From the NCBI RefSeq assembly GCF_007995245.1, contig NZ_VCBA01000001.1, forward strand, positions 325,730-389,729: 64,000 nucleotides of DNA, given 5' to 3'. A program made the translations under genes and the position numbers. Below, one piece after another: positions 1-9,373 of this stretch (within the stretch, counting starts at the first letter, position 1; the number at the start of each line of letters is the position of its first letter). The stretch comes from Tateyamaria sp. syn59 (GTDB taxonomy: Bacteria > Pseudomonadota > Alphaproteobacteria > Rhodobacterales > Rhodobacteraceae). The notes under the pieces were generated by a model. That model was not told where the DNA came from, searched no databases, and saw only the letters and a list, made by a program, of their open reading frames with translations.

Positions 1-1936
1 CAAAATCGTCCATGCCGACGAAATCCGCCTTGTTCGCCTTGCCACGCTCGCCCAGTAGCCACCGGTCCCAGCCTAGGCGCACGGCCGCCTCGATCCCGAT
101 GCGGACGGGCCCCGCAGGCAGTACCTTGCGCCGATAGCTTTCGTCTTGCTCCGCAAAAAGCTCCATGCACGGCATCGACACGACGCGGGTGCCAATCCCG
201 GATTCTTGCAGGGCGGCCCGCGCGTCCATTGCAACCGACACTTCGGACCCGGAGGCGATCAGGATGACCTGCCGCTTGCCTTCGGCTTCGGCAAGAACGT
301 AAGCGCCCTGCGCCGTCATGTTCTTCAGCTTGTGCTCGGTCCGCACAGTGGGCAGGCCCTGACGGGTCAGGGACAGCACCGACGGCGTCTCGGTCGAGGA
401 CAGCGCCAGTTCCCAGCTTTCCGCTGTTTCCACGGCATCCGCAGGGCGGAACACGTGGGTGTTGGGCGTGGCCCGGCTGATCGCCAGATGCTCGACCGGC
501 TGGTGGGTCGGGCCATCTTCACCCAGGCCGATGCTGTCGTGAGTCATGACGAAGACCGTTGGGATCTTCATCAGCGCAGCCAGGCGCATGGCCGGGCGGG
601 CATAGTCGGTGAAGCACATGAACGTGCCGCCATAGGGGCGCAGGCCGCCGTGCAAGGCCATGCCGTTCATGGCCGCCGCCATGCCGTGCTCGCGAATGCC
701 CCAGTAGATGTAGCGCCCACCGCGATTGTCGATATCAAACACACCCAGATCGGTCGTCTTGGTGTTGTTGGACCCGGTCAGATCGGCCGAGCCGCCGACG
801 GTTTCGGGCATGATCGGGTTGATGACCTCCAGCGCCTTTTCAGATGCAGCCCGTGTCGCCACCTTCGGCGCACTTTCGGACATCTGCTTTTTGAACGCCT
901 TGACGGTGGCCGACAGCTTCTTGGGCACCTCGCGGGCGAGGGTACGGTTGAACAATGCCTGCTTGTTGCCCGAGATCGACGCGAACCGGTCTTCCCAGGC
1001 CTTGCGCTCGTCTGCACCACGGATGCCAATGGCCTCCCACGCAGCCTTTACGTCAGCGGGCACATCGAAGGGGCCCGTGGTCCAGCCGTAGCCAGCCTTG
1101 GCCTCGGCCATCTGGTCTGCGTCTGTCAGCGCACCGTGGCCCTTGGATGTATCTTGTGCCGCGTGTCCCAGTGCGATGTGGGTCTTGCAGGCGATCATCG
1201 TCGGTTTGCCCTGGCTTTTCGCCTTGGTGATCGCTGCATCAATGGCGTCGGGGTCGTGCCCGTCAATCTCGATCACGGCCCAACCTGCGGATTTGAAGCG
1301 CTGCGGCTGGTCGGTCGTGTCGGCAAGGGTCACTGGCCCGTCGATGGTGATGTTGTTGTTGTCCCAGAACACGATCAGCTTCGACAGCTGGTGGCGCCCG
1401 GCCAGCGTGATCGCCTCCTGGCTGACACCTTCCATCAGGCAGCCGTCACCGGCGATGACGTAAGTGTAGTGATCGACAATCTTCTTGCCGTACTGCGCGC
1501 GCAGAATCTCCTCTGCCATGGCAAAGCCTACGGCGTTGGAAATGCCCTGGCCCAGCGGCCCGGTTGTCGTCTCGATGCCTTTGGCATGGCCGTATTCGGG
1601 GTGGCCTGCGGTGATGGACCCCCATTGGCGGAAATCCTTGATCTGCTGCAACGTCATGTCCTCGTACCCAGTGAGGTGCAGCAGGGAATAAAGCAGCATG
1701 GAGCCGTGGCCCGCCGATAGAATGAATCGGTCGCGGTCGGGCCAGTCGGGGGCTTTTGCGTCGAATTTCAGATGCTTTTCGAACAGCACGGTTGCCACGT
1801 CCGCCATCCCCATGGGCATGCCGGAGTGGCCGGAATTGGCGGCAGCGACGGCATCGAGGGTCAGGGCACGGATAGCGGTGGCCTTGGACCAGTGGTCAGG
1901 GTGGGCGGTGCGAAGAGCAGTAAGATCCAGGGGCAT
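1..1936 (-). CDS. tkt: Transketolase, partial (C-terminus beyond window)
   Basis: Thiamine-diphosphate enzyme moving two-carbon units between sugar phosphates in the pentose phosphate and Calvin pathways, cytosolic. Reading leftwards from the ATG at 1936 the frame stays open to base 1 (645 codons). It shows the early [11 protein letters not shown] segment, the [19 protein letters not shown] block, the ThDP-binding [13 protein letters not shown] followed by NNN, and the [15 protein letters not shown] pyrimidine-domain motif. The family is about 660-675 residues, so only roughly the last 25 are missing. It is divergent from the coiled-coil/zapA pair with a 271-base gap. The long plus-strand open frame across this region is antisense shadow. 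Confidence 0.97.
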   Translation of the reverse strand, partial: MPLDLTALRTAHPDHWSKATAIRALTLDAVAAANSGHSGMPMGMADVATVLFEKHLKFDAKAPDWPDRDRFILSAGHGSMLLYSLLHLTGYEDMTLQQIKDFRQWGSITAGHPEYGHAKGIETTTGPLGQGISNAVGFAMAEEILRAQYGKKIVDHYTYVIAGDGCLMEGVSQEAITLAGRHQLSKLIVFWDNNNITIDGPVTLADTTDQPQRFKSAGWAVIEIDGHDPDAIDAAITKAKSQGKPTMIACKTHIALGHAAQDTSKGHGALTDADQMAEAKAGYGWTTGPFDVPADVKAAWEAIGIRGADERKAWEDRFASISGNKQALFNRTLAREVPKKLSATVKAFKKQMSESAPKVATRAASEKALEVINPIMPETVGGSADLTGSNNTKTTDLGVFDIDNRGGRYIYWGIREHGMAAAMNGMALHGGLRPYGGTFMCFTDYARPAMRLAALMKIPTVFVMTHDSIGLGEDGPTHQPVEHLAISRATPNTHVFRPADAVETAESWELALSSTETPSVLSLTRQGLPTVRTEHKLKNMTAQGAYVLAEAEGKRQVILIASGSEVSVAMDARAALQESGIGTRVVSMPCMELFAEQDESYRRKVLPAGPVRIGIEAAVRLGWDRWLLGERGKANKADFVGMDDF

Positions 1937-2207
1937 GATCGTCCTTTGGAATATGGGTTTGGCGCTGCATATCAGGCAAAAGCCAAAGATCAAGGTGATC
2001 CCGACCGGCGAAAAGGCGCACATGGGCGTCGGCGGTGATGCGCGACTTCAACGCCGCCCGCCAAGTGGTTGATCGTAAAGGGGGGCGCATTTCAGAACTG
2101 CTTTGGCTAGACTTGAGCGCAACCAGACGGGAAATCGATTCGATCTTCCCGGTCAGTGGATGGGAAAGCGCTGGCGCGCCATAAGAAAAAGGGGACAGGC
2201 ACCGCAC

Positions 2208-2699
2208 ATGAGTGACATTGACGGATTGCAACAGCGGCTCACCGCCGCGATGGACCGGATCGCCACGGGCCTTGGCGGCCTGGATGCTGCGGGTGCTGAT
2301 GATACGGCAGCCCTGCAAGCAGCACTTGATGATGAGAAGGTGGTCAACGCGCAGTTGACCGAACGGGTGCGGCAGCTGTCCGAACGGCAAGAGAGCGCGG
2401 CCGCAGAAGCCAAGGCCACGGCTGATGCCGCCCGCGCCCGGGTCGAGGAACTGGACCTGGAATTGCAGCGCCTGCGCAAGGCCAACGACCAATTGCGCGC
2501 GTCCAATGTCGCCTTGCGCACCGCAAATGAAGAAGGGGTGGGCGAACCGCATCTGATCAACAATTCTATGATGGCCGAGCTTGAGGGCCTGCGCGCCGCC
2601 CGCGCTGCCGATGTCGCCGAAGCCAGCAGCATTATCTCGGCGCTCACGCCCCTGCTTGATCAGTTGGAAGCCCCGGAAGAGGAGGATGCCGATGCCTGA
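2208..2699 (+). CDS. Coiled-coil hypothetical protein upstream of zapA
   Basis: A 163-residue acidic protein with no signal peptide or membrane segment. After about 40 residues it becomes an almost continuous Ala/Glu/Arg/Leu-rich stretch with heptad spacing, typical of a coiled coil, and ends in an acidic tail. I place the start at the ATG at 2208 because the upstream in-frame extension is Arg-rich and unlike the rest. Its last 8 bases overlap the zapA start, so the two are probably translationally coupled. Position and composition suggest an accessory of ZapA or the divisome; this is inference from context. No family motif is recognised. Confidence 0.85.
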   Translation: MSDIDGLQQRLTAAMDRIATGLGGLDAAGADDTAALQAALDDEKVVNAQLTERVRQLSERQESAAAEAKATADAARARVEELDLELQRLRKANDQLRASNVALRTANEEGVGEPHLINNSMMAELEGLRAARAADVAEASSIISALTPLLDQLEAPEEEDADA

Positions 2700-3087
2700 G
2701 GTCACCATTTCTATCGGCGGTCGCCCGTTCCAGGTGGCCTGCCAGGCGGGCGAGGAAAGCTATCTGCACGCAGCCGCCAAGATGCTCGATGACGAGGCGC
2801 AGGTGCTTGCTGATCAGGCGGGGCGCATGCCCGAGGCGCGTATGCTGCTGATGGCGGGCCTGATGCTGGCTGACAAAACGGCGAGCGTCGAGGATCGCGT
2901 GGCCGAGGTCGAAGGCAAGTTGGCCGAGCGTGAGGCCGAACTGGAGGGCCTGCGCAACATGGGCGCGCCCGAGCCTGAACGGATTGAAGTGCCGGTTGTG
3001 CCGCAGGCGGTGACGGAAACGCTGGCCGAGCTTGCCGCACGAGCCGAAGCGCTGGCGGCAGAGGTCGAGGAAAAGACCGCCAGCTAG
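2692..3087 (+). CDS. zapA: Cell division protein ZapA
   Basis: FtsZ-ring-associated protein that bundles FtsZ filaments at midcell. The 131-residue product opens with VTISIGGRPFQVACQAGEE, the typical ZapA beta-strand start (I-x-G-x-x-[FY]-x-[IVL]-x-C). The helical segment LHAAAKMLDDEAQVL and a long C-terminal coiled coil follow. Length is slightly above the usual 100-120. The ATG at 2692 sits inside the end of the upstream coiled-coil gene. In many proteobacteria zapA is followed by the 6S RNA; here an intrinsic terminator and then convergent grxD follow, and I see no 6S-like RNA. Confidence 0.93.
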   Translation: MPEVTISIGGRPFQVACQAGEESYLHAAAKMLDDEAQVLADQAGRMPEARMLLMAGLMLADKTASVEDRVAEVEGKLAEREAELEGLRNMGAPEPERIEVPVVPQAVTETLAELAARAEALAAEVEEKTAS

Positions 3088-3115
3088 GCGCGCGGTTCAA
3101 CTCTGATCCGAAGGA

Positions 3116-3142
3116 AAGCCGCGCCCCCATGGGACGCGGCTT
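3116..3142 (+). terminator. Intrinsic terminator after zapA
   Basis: Stem AAGCCGCG/CGCGGCTT (3116-3123 and 3135-3142) with an 11-base loop, followed by a T-rich stretch. It lies 28 bases after the zapA stop. Confidence 0.8.
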
Positions 3143-3155
3143 GTTTCATTCTTTA

Positions 3156-3177
3156 TAAGGCGCAGGTGCCCTGCGCG
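3156..3177. repeat. Dispersed hairpin repeat, family C copy 1
   Basis: TAAGGCGCAGG-TGC-CCTGCGC forms a hairpin between convergent zapA and grxD. It matches copies at 14708-14730 and 47798-47820 in sequence, loop size and location at gene ends. Confidence 0.6.
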
Positions 3178-3187
3178 GCACCCGGCC

Positions 3188-3550
3188 TCAGCCGTTGGCT
3201 TCGCGGATCTTGTCGGCGGCGTCCTTGTCATAGGTCACGCCGTTCTCGTCGAAGAGAGTGTCCAACTCGCCCGACAGTGTCATCTCGGTGATGATATCGC
3301 AGCCGCCCACGAACTCGCCCTTGACGTAAAGCTGCGGGATGGTGGGCCAGTCCGAGAAGTCCTTGATCCCCTGGCGGATCTCTTCATCGGCCAGCACGTT
3401 CACATCGGCAAAATCGACGCCCATATAGTTCAGCACACCCGCGACCCGGCTGGAGAAGCCGCATTGAGGCATGGACTTGGTGCCTTTCATGTATAGCACC
3501 ACGTCGTTGGTCTTGTTGGTTTCAGTGATCCGGCTTGCGGCGTCGGTCAT
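3188..3550 (-). CDS. grxD: Monothiol glutaredoxin, Grx4 family
   Basis: CGFS-type glutaredoxin that binds a bridging [2Fe-2S] cluster with glutathione and delivers or stores Fe-S clusters, often in complex with BolA. The 120-residue product has the single active cysteine in C30-G-F-S33, the [19 protein letters not shown] segment (cis-Pro and glutathione-binding region) and family-typical length. The start is the ATG at 3550, one base after the stop of the preceding small gene, in a tightly packed operon with bolA. Confidence 0.97.
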   Translation of the reverse strand: MTDAASRITETNKTNDVVLYMKGTKSMPQCGFSSRVAGVLNYMGVDFADVNVLADEEIRQGIKDFSDWPTIPQLYVKGEFVGGCDIITEMTLSGELDTLFDENGVTYDKDAADKIREANG

Positions 3551-3551
3551 G

Positions 3552-3863
3552 TCATTTGCCTTTCTTCTGGAAGGCGCGGTGGAACCGCGCGGCATAGGTT
3601 TCGTCTTCGGGCATCGCGTCCACGTGGGTGCTCGCTTGTGCCGTGTACGTTTCATGTTTTGCGTCGGAGATGCGCACCGCATTTACACGCTCCAATGCGT
3701 CATTCTTGCGGTTTACGCGGTTGACCAACGCCATGTTCGTTGCCTCCATGCCAAGTGGCACGGATCCGGTTTGCCCCATCTCGTTCCGTCCAGGGCGCCG
3801 CGCAGCCAAAGGCCGCCGTGGCTGGCGTGTGAACGCACGCTTGATAAGGGCAAACAGCGCCAT
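3552..3863 (-). CDS. Small basic hypothetical protein between bolA and grxD
   Basis: A 103-residue, Arg/Lys/Asn-rich protein with no recognised domain. The N-terminal 30 residues are strongly basic and the rest looks helical ([13 protein letters not shown] at the C-terminus). Its ATG at 3863 overlaps the bolA stop codon (TGATG), and its stop lies one base before the grxD ATG, so the three genes form a translationally coupled operon. This suggests, but does not prove, a role with the BolA-Grx4 Fe-S complex. A start at an internal methionine (MGQTG or MALVN) is possible. Confidence 0.75.
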   Translation of the reverse strand: MALFALIKRAFTRQPRRPLAARRPGRNEMGQTGSVPLGMEATNMALVNRVNRKNDALERVNAVRISDAKHETYTAQASTHVDAMPEDETYAARFHRAFQKKGK

Positions 3864-4102
3864 CAGGGCGCCTTGGTCGTCAGGGCCAGCGCGTGCAGCT
3901 CACCATGGCTGCCATCCATCTTGCCCTTGAGCGCCTTGGTCACCGCCCGGTGCTGCTGCACCCGGTTCAAGCCTTCGAACGAGGCGTCAATGACCTCCGC
4001 AGAATAGTGGTTCCCGTCACCGGCCAAGTCGGTGATGGTGATCTTGGCATCGGGAAAGCTCTCGCGGATCAAGTCTTCGATCTCTTGCGCTTGCATGGGC
4101 AT
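3863..4102 (-). CDS. bolA: BolA family protein
   Basis: Small alpha/beta protein that partners monothiol glutaredoxins in [2Fe-2S] cluster binding and iron regulation. The product of 79 residues contains the family core: EIEDLIRESFPDAKITITDL, then DGNHYSAEVIDASFEGLNRV, the conserved RVQQHRAVTKAL and the C-terminal HALALTT. Starts at 4102 or 4096 are both plausible; longer extensions add Pro/Arg-rich sequence unlike BolA. It is first in the bolA / small protein / grxD operon. Confidence 0.94.
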   Translation of the reverse strand: MPMQAQEIEDLIRESFPDAKITITDLAGDGNHYSAEVIDASFEGLNRVQQHRAVTKALKGKMDGSHGELHALALTTKAP

Positions 4103-4265
4103 GAATGGTGTCTCCGGCAGGTCTTGATCCAAGATGTAGGCCGCAGGTCGGGGGCGTGCAAGCACTAGCGCGCGCAAGGGCATGTGCTTAAGGCGGGGTT
4201 GTCTTCTTTCCGGCGGCATGACTACCTTTCAGGCGGGAGACAATCAGCAAAAAACGGAGCCCCAT

Positions 4266-5234
4266 ATGCCGTCGGTAGAAACCGCACCGGAACAGGCGCT
4301 TGAGTGGGTCAACGCAGGCAAGGGCGCGGCCCTTGCCACGGTGATCGAGACCTGGGGCAGCGCGCCGCGCCGTGCCGGTGCCCAGATGGTGGTGTCGGGG
4401 GATGGCGACATGATGGGTTCCGTGTCGGGCGGATGCGTCGAAGGCGCTGTGGTGGTCGAGGCGATGGAGGCGCTGGAGGACGGCGCGCCGCGGTTGCTGG
4501 AATATGGTGTCAGCGATGGCGATGCCTTCGCCGTGGGCCTCGCCTGCGGCGGCACGATCAAGATCCTCGTGGAACCCATTGGTGCCGCCATGCCGGGCGC
4601 ACTCCTCGAAGATCTCGTCGCCGCGCGGGCTGGCAGGGATCAGGTGGCCTATGTCGTAGACACCGAAACCTGGGATCGGCGGCTCGACCACGACGGCCAT
4701 GCCGCCCGCTTCGCCAAGGACCGGACGGGGATGGAGGAGGACGGCAAGACCTTCGTCGCCATCCACAACCCGCCGCTGCGCCTCGCCATCGTCGGCGGGG
4801 TCCACATCGCCCAAGCATTGGTGCCCATGGCGAAACTCGCAGGCTACGACCCCTACATCATCGACCCGCGGGAGGCGTTCGGCTCCGAAGCCCGCTTCCC
4901 GGGCGAGCCCGTGATCAACGACTGGCCGGATGACGCGCTGGCCCAAGTGGGCGTGGACGCCCGCACGGCGCTTGTCCTGCTCACCCACGATCCCAAGCTG
5001 GACGATCCGGCGCTGCACATCGCGCTCAACTCCGACGCCTTCTATATCGGCGCGCTCGGCTCCACCCGCACCCATGCCAAACGGGTCGCTCGACTGGAGG
5101 AGGCTGGGTTCAGCGCGGACCAGATCGCCCGGATCAAAGGGCCTATCGGCCTCGACATCGGCGCTGCAAGCCCGCCCGAGATCGCCGTGTCGATCCTCGC
5201 CCAGATGATTTCGATCCTCAGGCAAGGCGCATGA
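4266..5234 (+). CDS. XdhC/CoxI family molybdenum hydroxylase maturation factor
   Basis: XdhC-type proteins bind the molybdenum cofactor, help its sulfuration and deliver it to xanthine dehydrogenase/CODH-family enzymes. The 322-residue product has the N-terminal XdhC_CoxI domain (GAALATVIETWGSAPRRAG; SGGCVEGAVV) and a C-terminal Rossmann domain (LAIVGGVHIAQALVPMAKLAGY; YIGALGSTRTHAKR; GLDIGAASPPEIAVSI). I chose the ATG at 4266 because CGGAG stands about 7 bases upstream and the domain starts soon after; an ATG at 4218 is an alternative. Its stop overlaps the next start (ATGA). Context is the coxSLM genes downstream. Confidence 0.93.
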   Translation: MPSVETAPEQALEWVNAGKGAALATVIETWGSAPRRAGAQMVVSGDGDMMGSVSGGCVEGAVVVEAMEALEDGAPRLLEYGVSDGDAFAVGLACGGTIKILVEPIGAAMPGALLEDLVAARAGRDQVAYVVDTETWDRRLDHDGHAARFAKDRTGMEEDGKTFVAIHNPPLRLAIVGGVHIAQALVPMAKLAGYDPYIIDPREAFGSEARFPGEPVINDWPDDALAQVGVDARTALVLLTHDPKLDDPALHIALNSDAFYIGALGSTRTHAKRVARLEEAGFSADQIARIKGPIGLDIGAASPPEIAVSILAQMISILRQGA

Positions 5235-6223
5235 AGTTCGGCCCACAGCCCGCGGATGACGCGGTTGGCACCATCCTTGCCCATTCGCTGGCCGGGAACA
5301 CGGGGCGCGTGCCCAAGGGCACGGTGCTCACCAAAGAAGACATCGCCAACCTGCAAGCCGCGGGGCACGAGACGCTCACGGTGGCCGCACTGGATCACGG
5401 CGACGTCGAAGAAAACACCGCCGCCCAAAAGCTCGCCGCCGCCGTGGCACCGGATCCCGGCGCGCAGGGGTTGCGCATCAGCGCAGCCGGGGCAGGGCGG
5501 GTGAACCTCTACGCCACCGGGCCGGGGGTCGTGGCACTCGACGCCGACCGCATCGCCGCCATCAACAGCGTCGATCCGATGATCACCATCGCGACGGTCC
5601 CCCCGTTCCACCGCGTGGACGAGGGCACCATGATCGCCACGATCAAGATCATCGCTTATGCAGTGGCCGAGACGGCGCTGGACGCTGCGACCGCACATGC
5701 CGCACACACGATCCGCGTCCTGTCCCCGCGCTACGCCACCGCCACCCTGATCGAAACTCAGGTGGGCAACGCCGAACCCGCCGGCAAAGGGCGCGCGGCG
5801 CTGACCGGGCGGCTCGACCGGATGGGCATCAACCTGTCGCCTCGCGTGATCGTGCCCCACCGTGACGCCCCGCTGGCGCGAGCGATGGCAGAGGCCACGG
5901 GCGATTTCATCTTCATCCTGACGGCCTCCGCCACCTCCGACACCCACGACGTGGCCCCCAACGCGGTGCGTGACGCCGGGGGGACCGTCACCGCCTACGG
6001 TATGCCCGTCGACCCCGGCAACCTGCTGTTTTTCGGTGCGTTGGGCGACAAGCCGGTCATCGGTCTGCCCGGTTGCGCTCGCTCACCCGCGCTCAACGGG
6101 GCTGACTGGGTGATGGAGCGGCTGATCTGCGGCATCGCTTTGACGCAAGCCGACATCTCGCACATGGGCGTCGGCGGTCTGCTGAAGGAAATCCCAACCC
6201 GGCCCCGCCCGCGCGACGGTTGA
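5231..6223 (+). CDS. Molybdopterin-binding (MoeA-like domain) protein
   Basis: A 330-residue protein with the MoCF-biosynthesis fold typical of MoeA/CinA molybdopterin-binding domains. An N-terminal segment ([11 protein letters not shown]...[17 protein letters not shown]) resembles the MoeA entry region. The central ATLIETQVG and C-terminal [20 protein letters not shown] and [21 protein letters not shown] parts match the cofactor-binding core. It lacks a full MoeA architecture, so the likely role is handling molybdenum cofactor for the adjacent CODH-like enzyme, which belongs to a family that uses the cytosine dinucleotide form (family knowledge). It overlaps the XdhC-like gene by 4 bases. 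Confidence 0.88.
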   Translation: MKFGPQPADDAVGTILAHSLAGNTGRVPKGTVLTKEDIANLQAAGHETLTVAALDHGDVEENTAAQKLAAAVAPDPGAQGLRISAAGAGRVNLYATGPGVVALDADRIAAINSVDPMITIATVPPFHRVDEGTMIATIKIIAYAVAETALDAATAHAAHTIRVLSPRYATATLIETQVGNAEPAGKGRAALTGRLDRMGINLSPRVIVPHRDAPLARAMAEATGDFIFILTASATSDTHDVAPNAVRDAGGTVTAYGMPVDPGNLLFFGALGDKPVIGLPGCARSPALNGADWVMERLICGIALTQADISHMGVGGLLKEIPTRPRPRDG

Positions 6224-6332
6224 GCCGCTGCAACATCGTGCACTTCGCGGATGTGGCGAAAATTTCTGTTCTCAAGTGCCGTGCCCCATGCTTAACTCCC
6301 TGCAAAACAAGTATGCCAATAGGGAGGATGCC

Positions 6333-6818
6333 ATGGCACAGGTCTCGATGACCGTGAACGGAAAGGCTGCGTCTGGCGAGGTTGAGGGGCGCACATTGCT
6401 GTCGTCCTTCCTGCGCGACCAGCTGATGCTGACAGGAACCCATGTGGGCTGCGACACGTCGCAATGCGGGGCCTGCGTGGTGCATGTGGACGGGCAGGCG
6501 GTCAAAGCCTGTACGATGCTGGCGATGGAGGCTGACGGCGCCGATGTCGCGACCATCGAAGGGCAAGCGAATGCCGACGGCTCACTGAACGTCATCCAGC
6601 AGGCATTCCAGGATCACCACGGCCTGCAATGCGGCTTCTGCACACCCGGCATGGTGATGTCGGCAGCAGCACTTCTCAAAGAGAATCCCAAGCCGTCCGA
6701 GCAGGAAGTGCGGGAGTACCTTGAGGGGAACATCTGCCGCTGCACGGGATACCACAACATCGTCAAGGCGATCATGGCGGCATCCGGTCAGGACGTAACG
6801 GCCATCGCCGCCGAATAG
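6333..6818 (+). CDS. coxS: CODH-type [2Fe-2S] small subunit
   Basis: Iron-sulfur subunit passing electrons from the molybdenum centre to FAD. The 161-residue product carries the plant-ferredoxin cluster ligands C40, C45, C48 and C60 ([13 protein letters not shown]...KAC) and the second-cluster ligands C100, C103, C135 and C137 (CGFCTPG...CRCTGYH). The ATG at 6333 has AGGGAGG 5 bases upstream. It is followed by coxL after 90 bases that include a GGCGCG/CGCGCC hairpin. Small subunits of related hydroxylases look alike, so the substrate is set by coxL. Confidence 0.96.
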   Translation: MAQVSMTVNGKAASGEVEGRTLLSSFLRDQLMLTGTHVGCDTSQCGACVVHVDGQAVKACTMLAMEADGADVATIEGQANADGSLNVIQQAFQDHHGLQCGFCTPGMVMSAAALLKENPKPSEQEVREYLEGNICRCTGYHNIVKAIMAASGQDVTAIAAE

Positions 6819-6908
6819 CCTCAAGAATTCCGCAGTCCGGATATCCTTCCGGGCTGTCAGTCAGCAGGCGCGCGGGGAGGCGCGCCACGCCAACAGGGAG
6901 GAATAGAT

Positions 6909-9272
6909 ATGCCAAAAGACGGAGGCATCGGCGCCAGCAGCAAGCGGCGCGAGGACGTACGGTTCCTGACAGGGGCCGGAAACTACACCGACGACATCAA
7001 CATGCACGGGCAGGCTTACGTGCATTTCCTGCGCTCTGACATCGCGCACGGAACGATCACCAACATCGATACGAGCGCTGCGGCGGGAATGCCCGGTGTG
7101 GTGCGCATCTTCACAGGATCGGATTTCGAAGGTGTGGGCGGCATGCCCTGCGGCTGGCAGGTCACTGACAAGCACGGCCAACCGATGCAGGAACCGGCCC
7201 ATCCGATCTTGGCACAGGGCAAGGTCCGCCACGTAGGCGAACCCATCGCCGCCGTGGTGGCCGACACGCTCGAACAGGCGCGTGACGCAGCAGAAGCCAT
7301 CGTGCTGGACATCGACGAACTGCCCGCCGTCGTGGACATGAAAGACGCGCTGCAAGACGGTGCCACCAAGGTGCACGACGATCTCAACGACAACCTCTGC
7401 TATGACTGGGGTTTCGTCGAAGAGAACAAGGACGCCGTGAACAAGGCATTCGAGGATGCAGCGCACGTGACGTCGCTCGAACTCGTCAACAACCGCCTCG
7501 TCGCCAACCCGATGGAGCCGCGCGTGGCCGTCGGCGACTACGCTCGCGGTACGGACGAAAGCACGCTCTACACCACGTCCCAGAACCCCCACGTGATCCG
7601 ACTGCTCATGGGTGCATTCGTTCTCGGTATCCCGGAACACAAGCTGCGCGTCGTGGCGCCAGACGTGGGCGGCGGCTTTGGCACCAAAATCTTCCATTAT
7701 CAGGAAGAAGCCTTCTGCACCTTCGCAGCCAAGGCGTGCAACCGTCCGGTCAAATGGACGTCGAGCCGGTCCGAGGCGTTCATCTCCGACGCCCATGGCC
7801 GCGATCACGTCACCAAGATCGAACTGGCGCTGGACGCGGACAACAACTTCACCGCGATCCGCACGGAAACCCACGCCAACATGGGCGCGTATCTGTCCAC
7901 CTTCGCGCCGTCGGTGCCGACATGGCTGCACGGCACGTTGATGGCCGGGAACTACAAAACTCCGCTGATCTACGTGAACGTCAAGGCGGTGTTTACCAAC
8001 ACAGTGCCCGTGGACGCCTATCGCGGCGCGGGCCGGCCAGAGGCGACGTTCCAGCTGGAGCGCGTCGTGGACAAGGCCGCGCGGGAGTTGGGTGTCGATC
8101 CCATCGCGCTCCGCCGCCAGAACTTCATCACCGAGTTCCCCTATGCCACGCCGGTCGCCGTCGAATACGACACCGGCGACTACCACGGCACCATGGACAA
8201 GCTCGAAGAGATGGGCGACTTCGAAGGCTTCGCCGCCCGCCGCGCTGAAAGCGAAAAGAATGGCAAGCTGCGGGGGCTTGGCGTCAATTGCTATATCGAG
8301 GCGTGCGGCATCGCGCCCTCAAACCTCGTTGGCCAACTCGGCGCGCGCGCGGGTCTCTATGAGAGCGCAACCGTTCGGGTGAATGCCACCGGAGGTTTGG
8401 TCGTGATGACCGGCTCTCACAGCCACGGGCAGGGGCACGAGACGTCTTTCGCTCAAGTGGTGGCCGAGATGATCGGCATCGACGAGAACATGGTCGAGAT
8501 CGTGCATGGCGACACCGCCAACACGCCGATGGGCATGGGCACCTACGGCTCCCGCTCCATCGCGGTGGGCGGGTCCGCCATGGTACGCGCGACTGAAAAG
8601 ATCATCAACAAGGCCAAGAAGATCGCGTCCCACCTGCTCGAAGCGTCCGAAGCGGACATCGAGTTGAAGGACGGCGCATTCTCCGTCGCGGGCACCGACA
8701 AGTCCGTGGCCTGGGGCGATGTGACCCTCGCGGCCTACGTGCCCCACAACTACCCGCTCGAAGATATCGAGCCGGGGCTGGAGGAAACAGCCTTCTACGA
8801 TCCATCGAATTTCACCTACCCGTCAGGGGCTTATGCCTGTGAAGTTGAAGTGGACCCGGACACAGGCAAAGTGACCATCGAACGGTTCGCCGCGGCAGAT
8901 GATTTCGGCAACATCGTCAACCCGATGATCGTGACCGGACAGGTGCATGGCGGGCTTGCGCAGGGGATCGGGCAGGCGCTGCTTGAAAACTGCGCCTATG
9001 ACGAAAACGGCCAGCTTCTGAGCGCGTCCTTCATGGACTACGCTATGCCGCGCGCCGATGATCTGCCGATGTTCGATGTGGATCACTCGTCACAGACACC
9101 CTGCACCCACAATCCTCTTGGGGTGAAGGGCTGTGGTGAGGCCGGGGCCATCGGCTCACCCCCAGCTGTCGTGAATGCCGTTGTGGATGCGCTGCAATCG
9201 GCGGGCAAAGATGTGACCCATATCGACATGCCTTTGTCGCCGGATCGCGTTTGGGCGGCGATGAACGGTTGA
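6909..9272 (+). CDS. coxL: CODH-like molybdenum large subunit, form II signature
   Basis: Catalytic Mo subunit of the xanthine oxidase/aerobic CODH family, 787 residues (family about 780-810). The N-terminal aldehyde-oxidase a/b hammerhead domain begins GIGASSKRREDVRFLTGAG. The molybdopterin-binding part includes DVGGGFGTKIFHYQEE and GSHSHGQGHETSFAQVVAE. The active-site loop reads A370-Y-R-G-A-G-R376, which marks form II (BMS-type) proteins; true form I CO dehydrogenases carry AYxCSFR with the Cu-binding cysteine. CO oxidation is therefore doubtful and another substrate is likely. RBS GGGAGG precedes the ATG. The order S-L-M differs from classical coxMSL. Confidence 0.95.
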   Translation: MPKDGGIGASSKRREDVRFLTGAGNYTDDINMHGQAYVHFLRSDIAHGTITNIDTSAAAGMPGVVRIFTGSDFEGVGGMPCGWQVTDKHGQPMQEPAHPILAQGKVRHVGEPIAAVVADTLEQARDAAEAIVLDIDELPAVVDMKDALQDGATKVHDDLNDNLCYDWGFVEENKDAVNKAFEDAAHVTSLELVNNRLVANPMEPRVAVGDYARGTDESTLYTTSQNPHVIRLLMGAFVLGIPEHKLRVVAPDVGGGFGTKIFHYQEEAFCTFAAKACNRPVKWTSSRSEAFISDAHGRDHVTKIELALDADNNFTAIRTETHANMGAYLSTFAPSVPTWLHGTLMAGNYKTPLIYVNVKAVFTNTVPVDAYRGAGRPEATFQLERVVDKAARELGVDPIALRRQNFITEFPYATPVAVEYDTGDYHGTMDKLEEMGDFEGFAARRAESEKNGKLRGLGVNCYIEACGIAPSNLVGQLGARAGLYESATVRVNATGGLVVMTGSHSHGQGHETSFAQVVAEMIGIDENMVEIVHGDTANTPMGMGTYGSRSIAVGGSAMVRATEKIINKAKKIASHLLEASEADIELKDGAFSVAGTDKSVAWGDVTLAAYVPHNYPLEDIEPGLEETAFYDPSNFTYPSGAYACEVEVDPDTGKVTIERFAAADDFGNIVNPMIVTGQVHGGLAQGIGQALLENCAYDENGQLLSASFMDYAMPRADDLPMFDVDHSSQTPCTHNPLGVKGCGEAGAIGSPPAVVNAVVDALQSAGKDVTHIDMPLSPDRVWAAMNG

Positions 9273-9287
9273 ATGGAAATGGCGGTA

Positions 9288-9335
9288 CCGGGGGCCAGCC
9301 CCCGGACCCCCGGGATTTTTTGAAACAGGGAAGAG
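9288..9335. repeat. Dispersed hairpin repeat, family B copy 1
   Basis: CCGGGGG-CCAG-CCCCCGG hairpin (9288-9305), then CCCCCGGGATTTTTT and GAAACAGGGAAGAGG. The same arrangement recurs at 48698-48763. Here it sits inside the cox operon between coxL and coxM, and the hairpin plus T6 could act as a partial terminator. Confidence 0.7.
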
Positions 9336-9373
9336 GGAACCTCGTTCTCTGTTTCGGATGAAAGGACCACGAG

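Noticed and set aside
146-1720. Long plus-strand open frame of over 500 codons
   Set aside because: It is antisense to transketolase, with no recognisable domain; the minus strand carries unmistakable Tkt motifs.
3088-3187. 6S RNA after zapA
   Set aside because: Only a terminator and a family C hairpin fit in the 100-base gap; there is no room for a 6S-type bubble structure.
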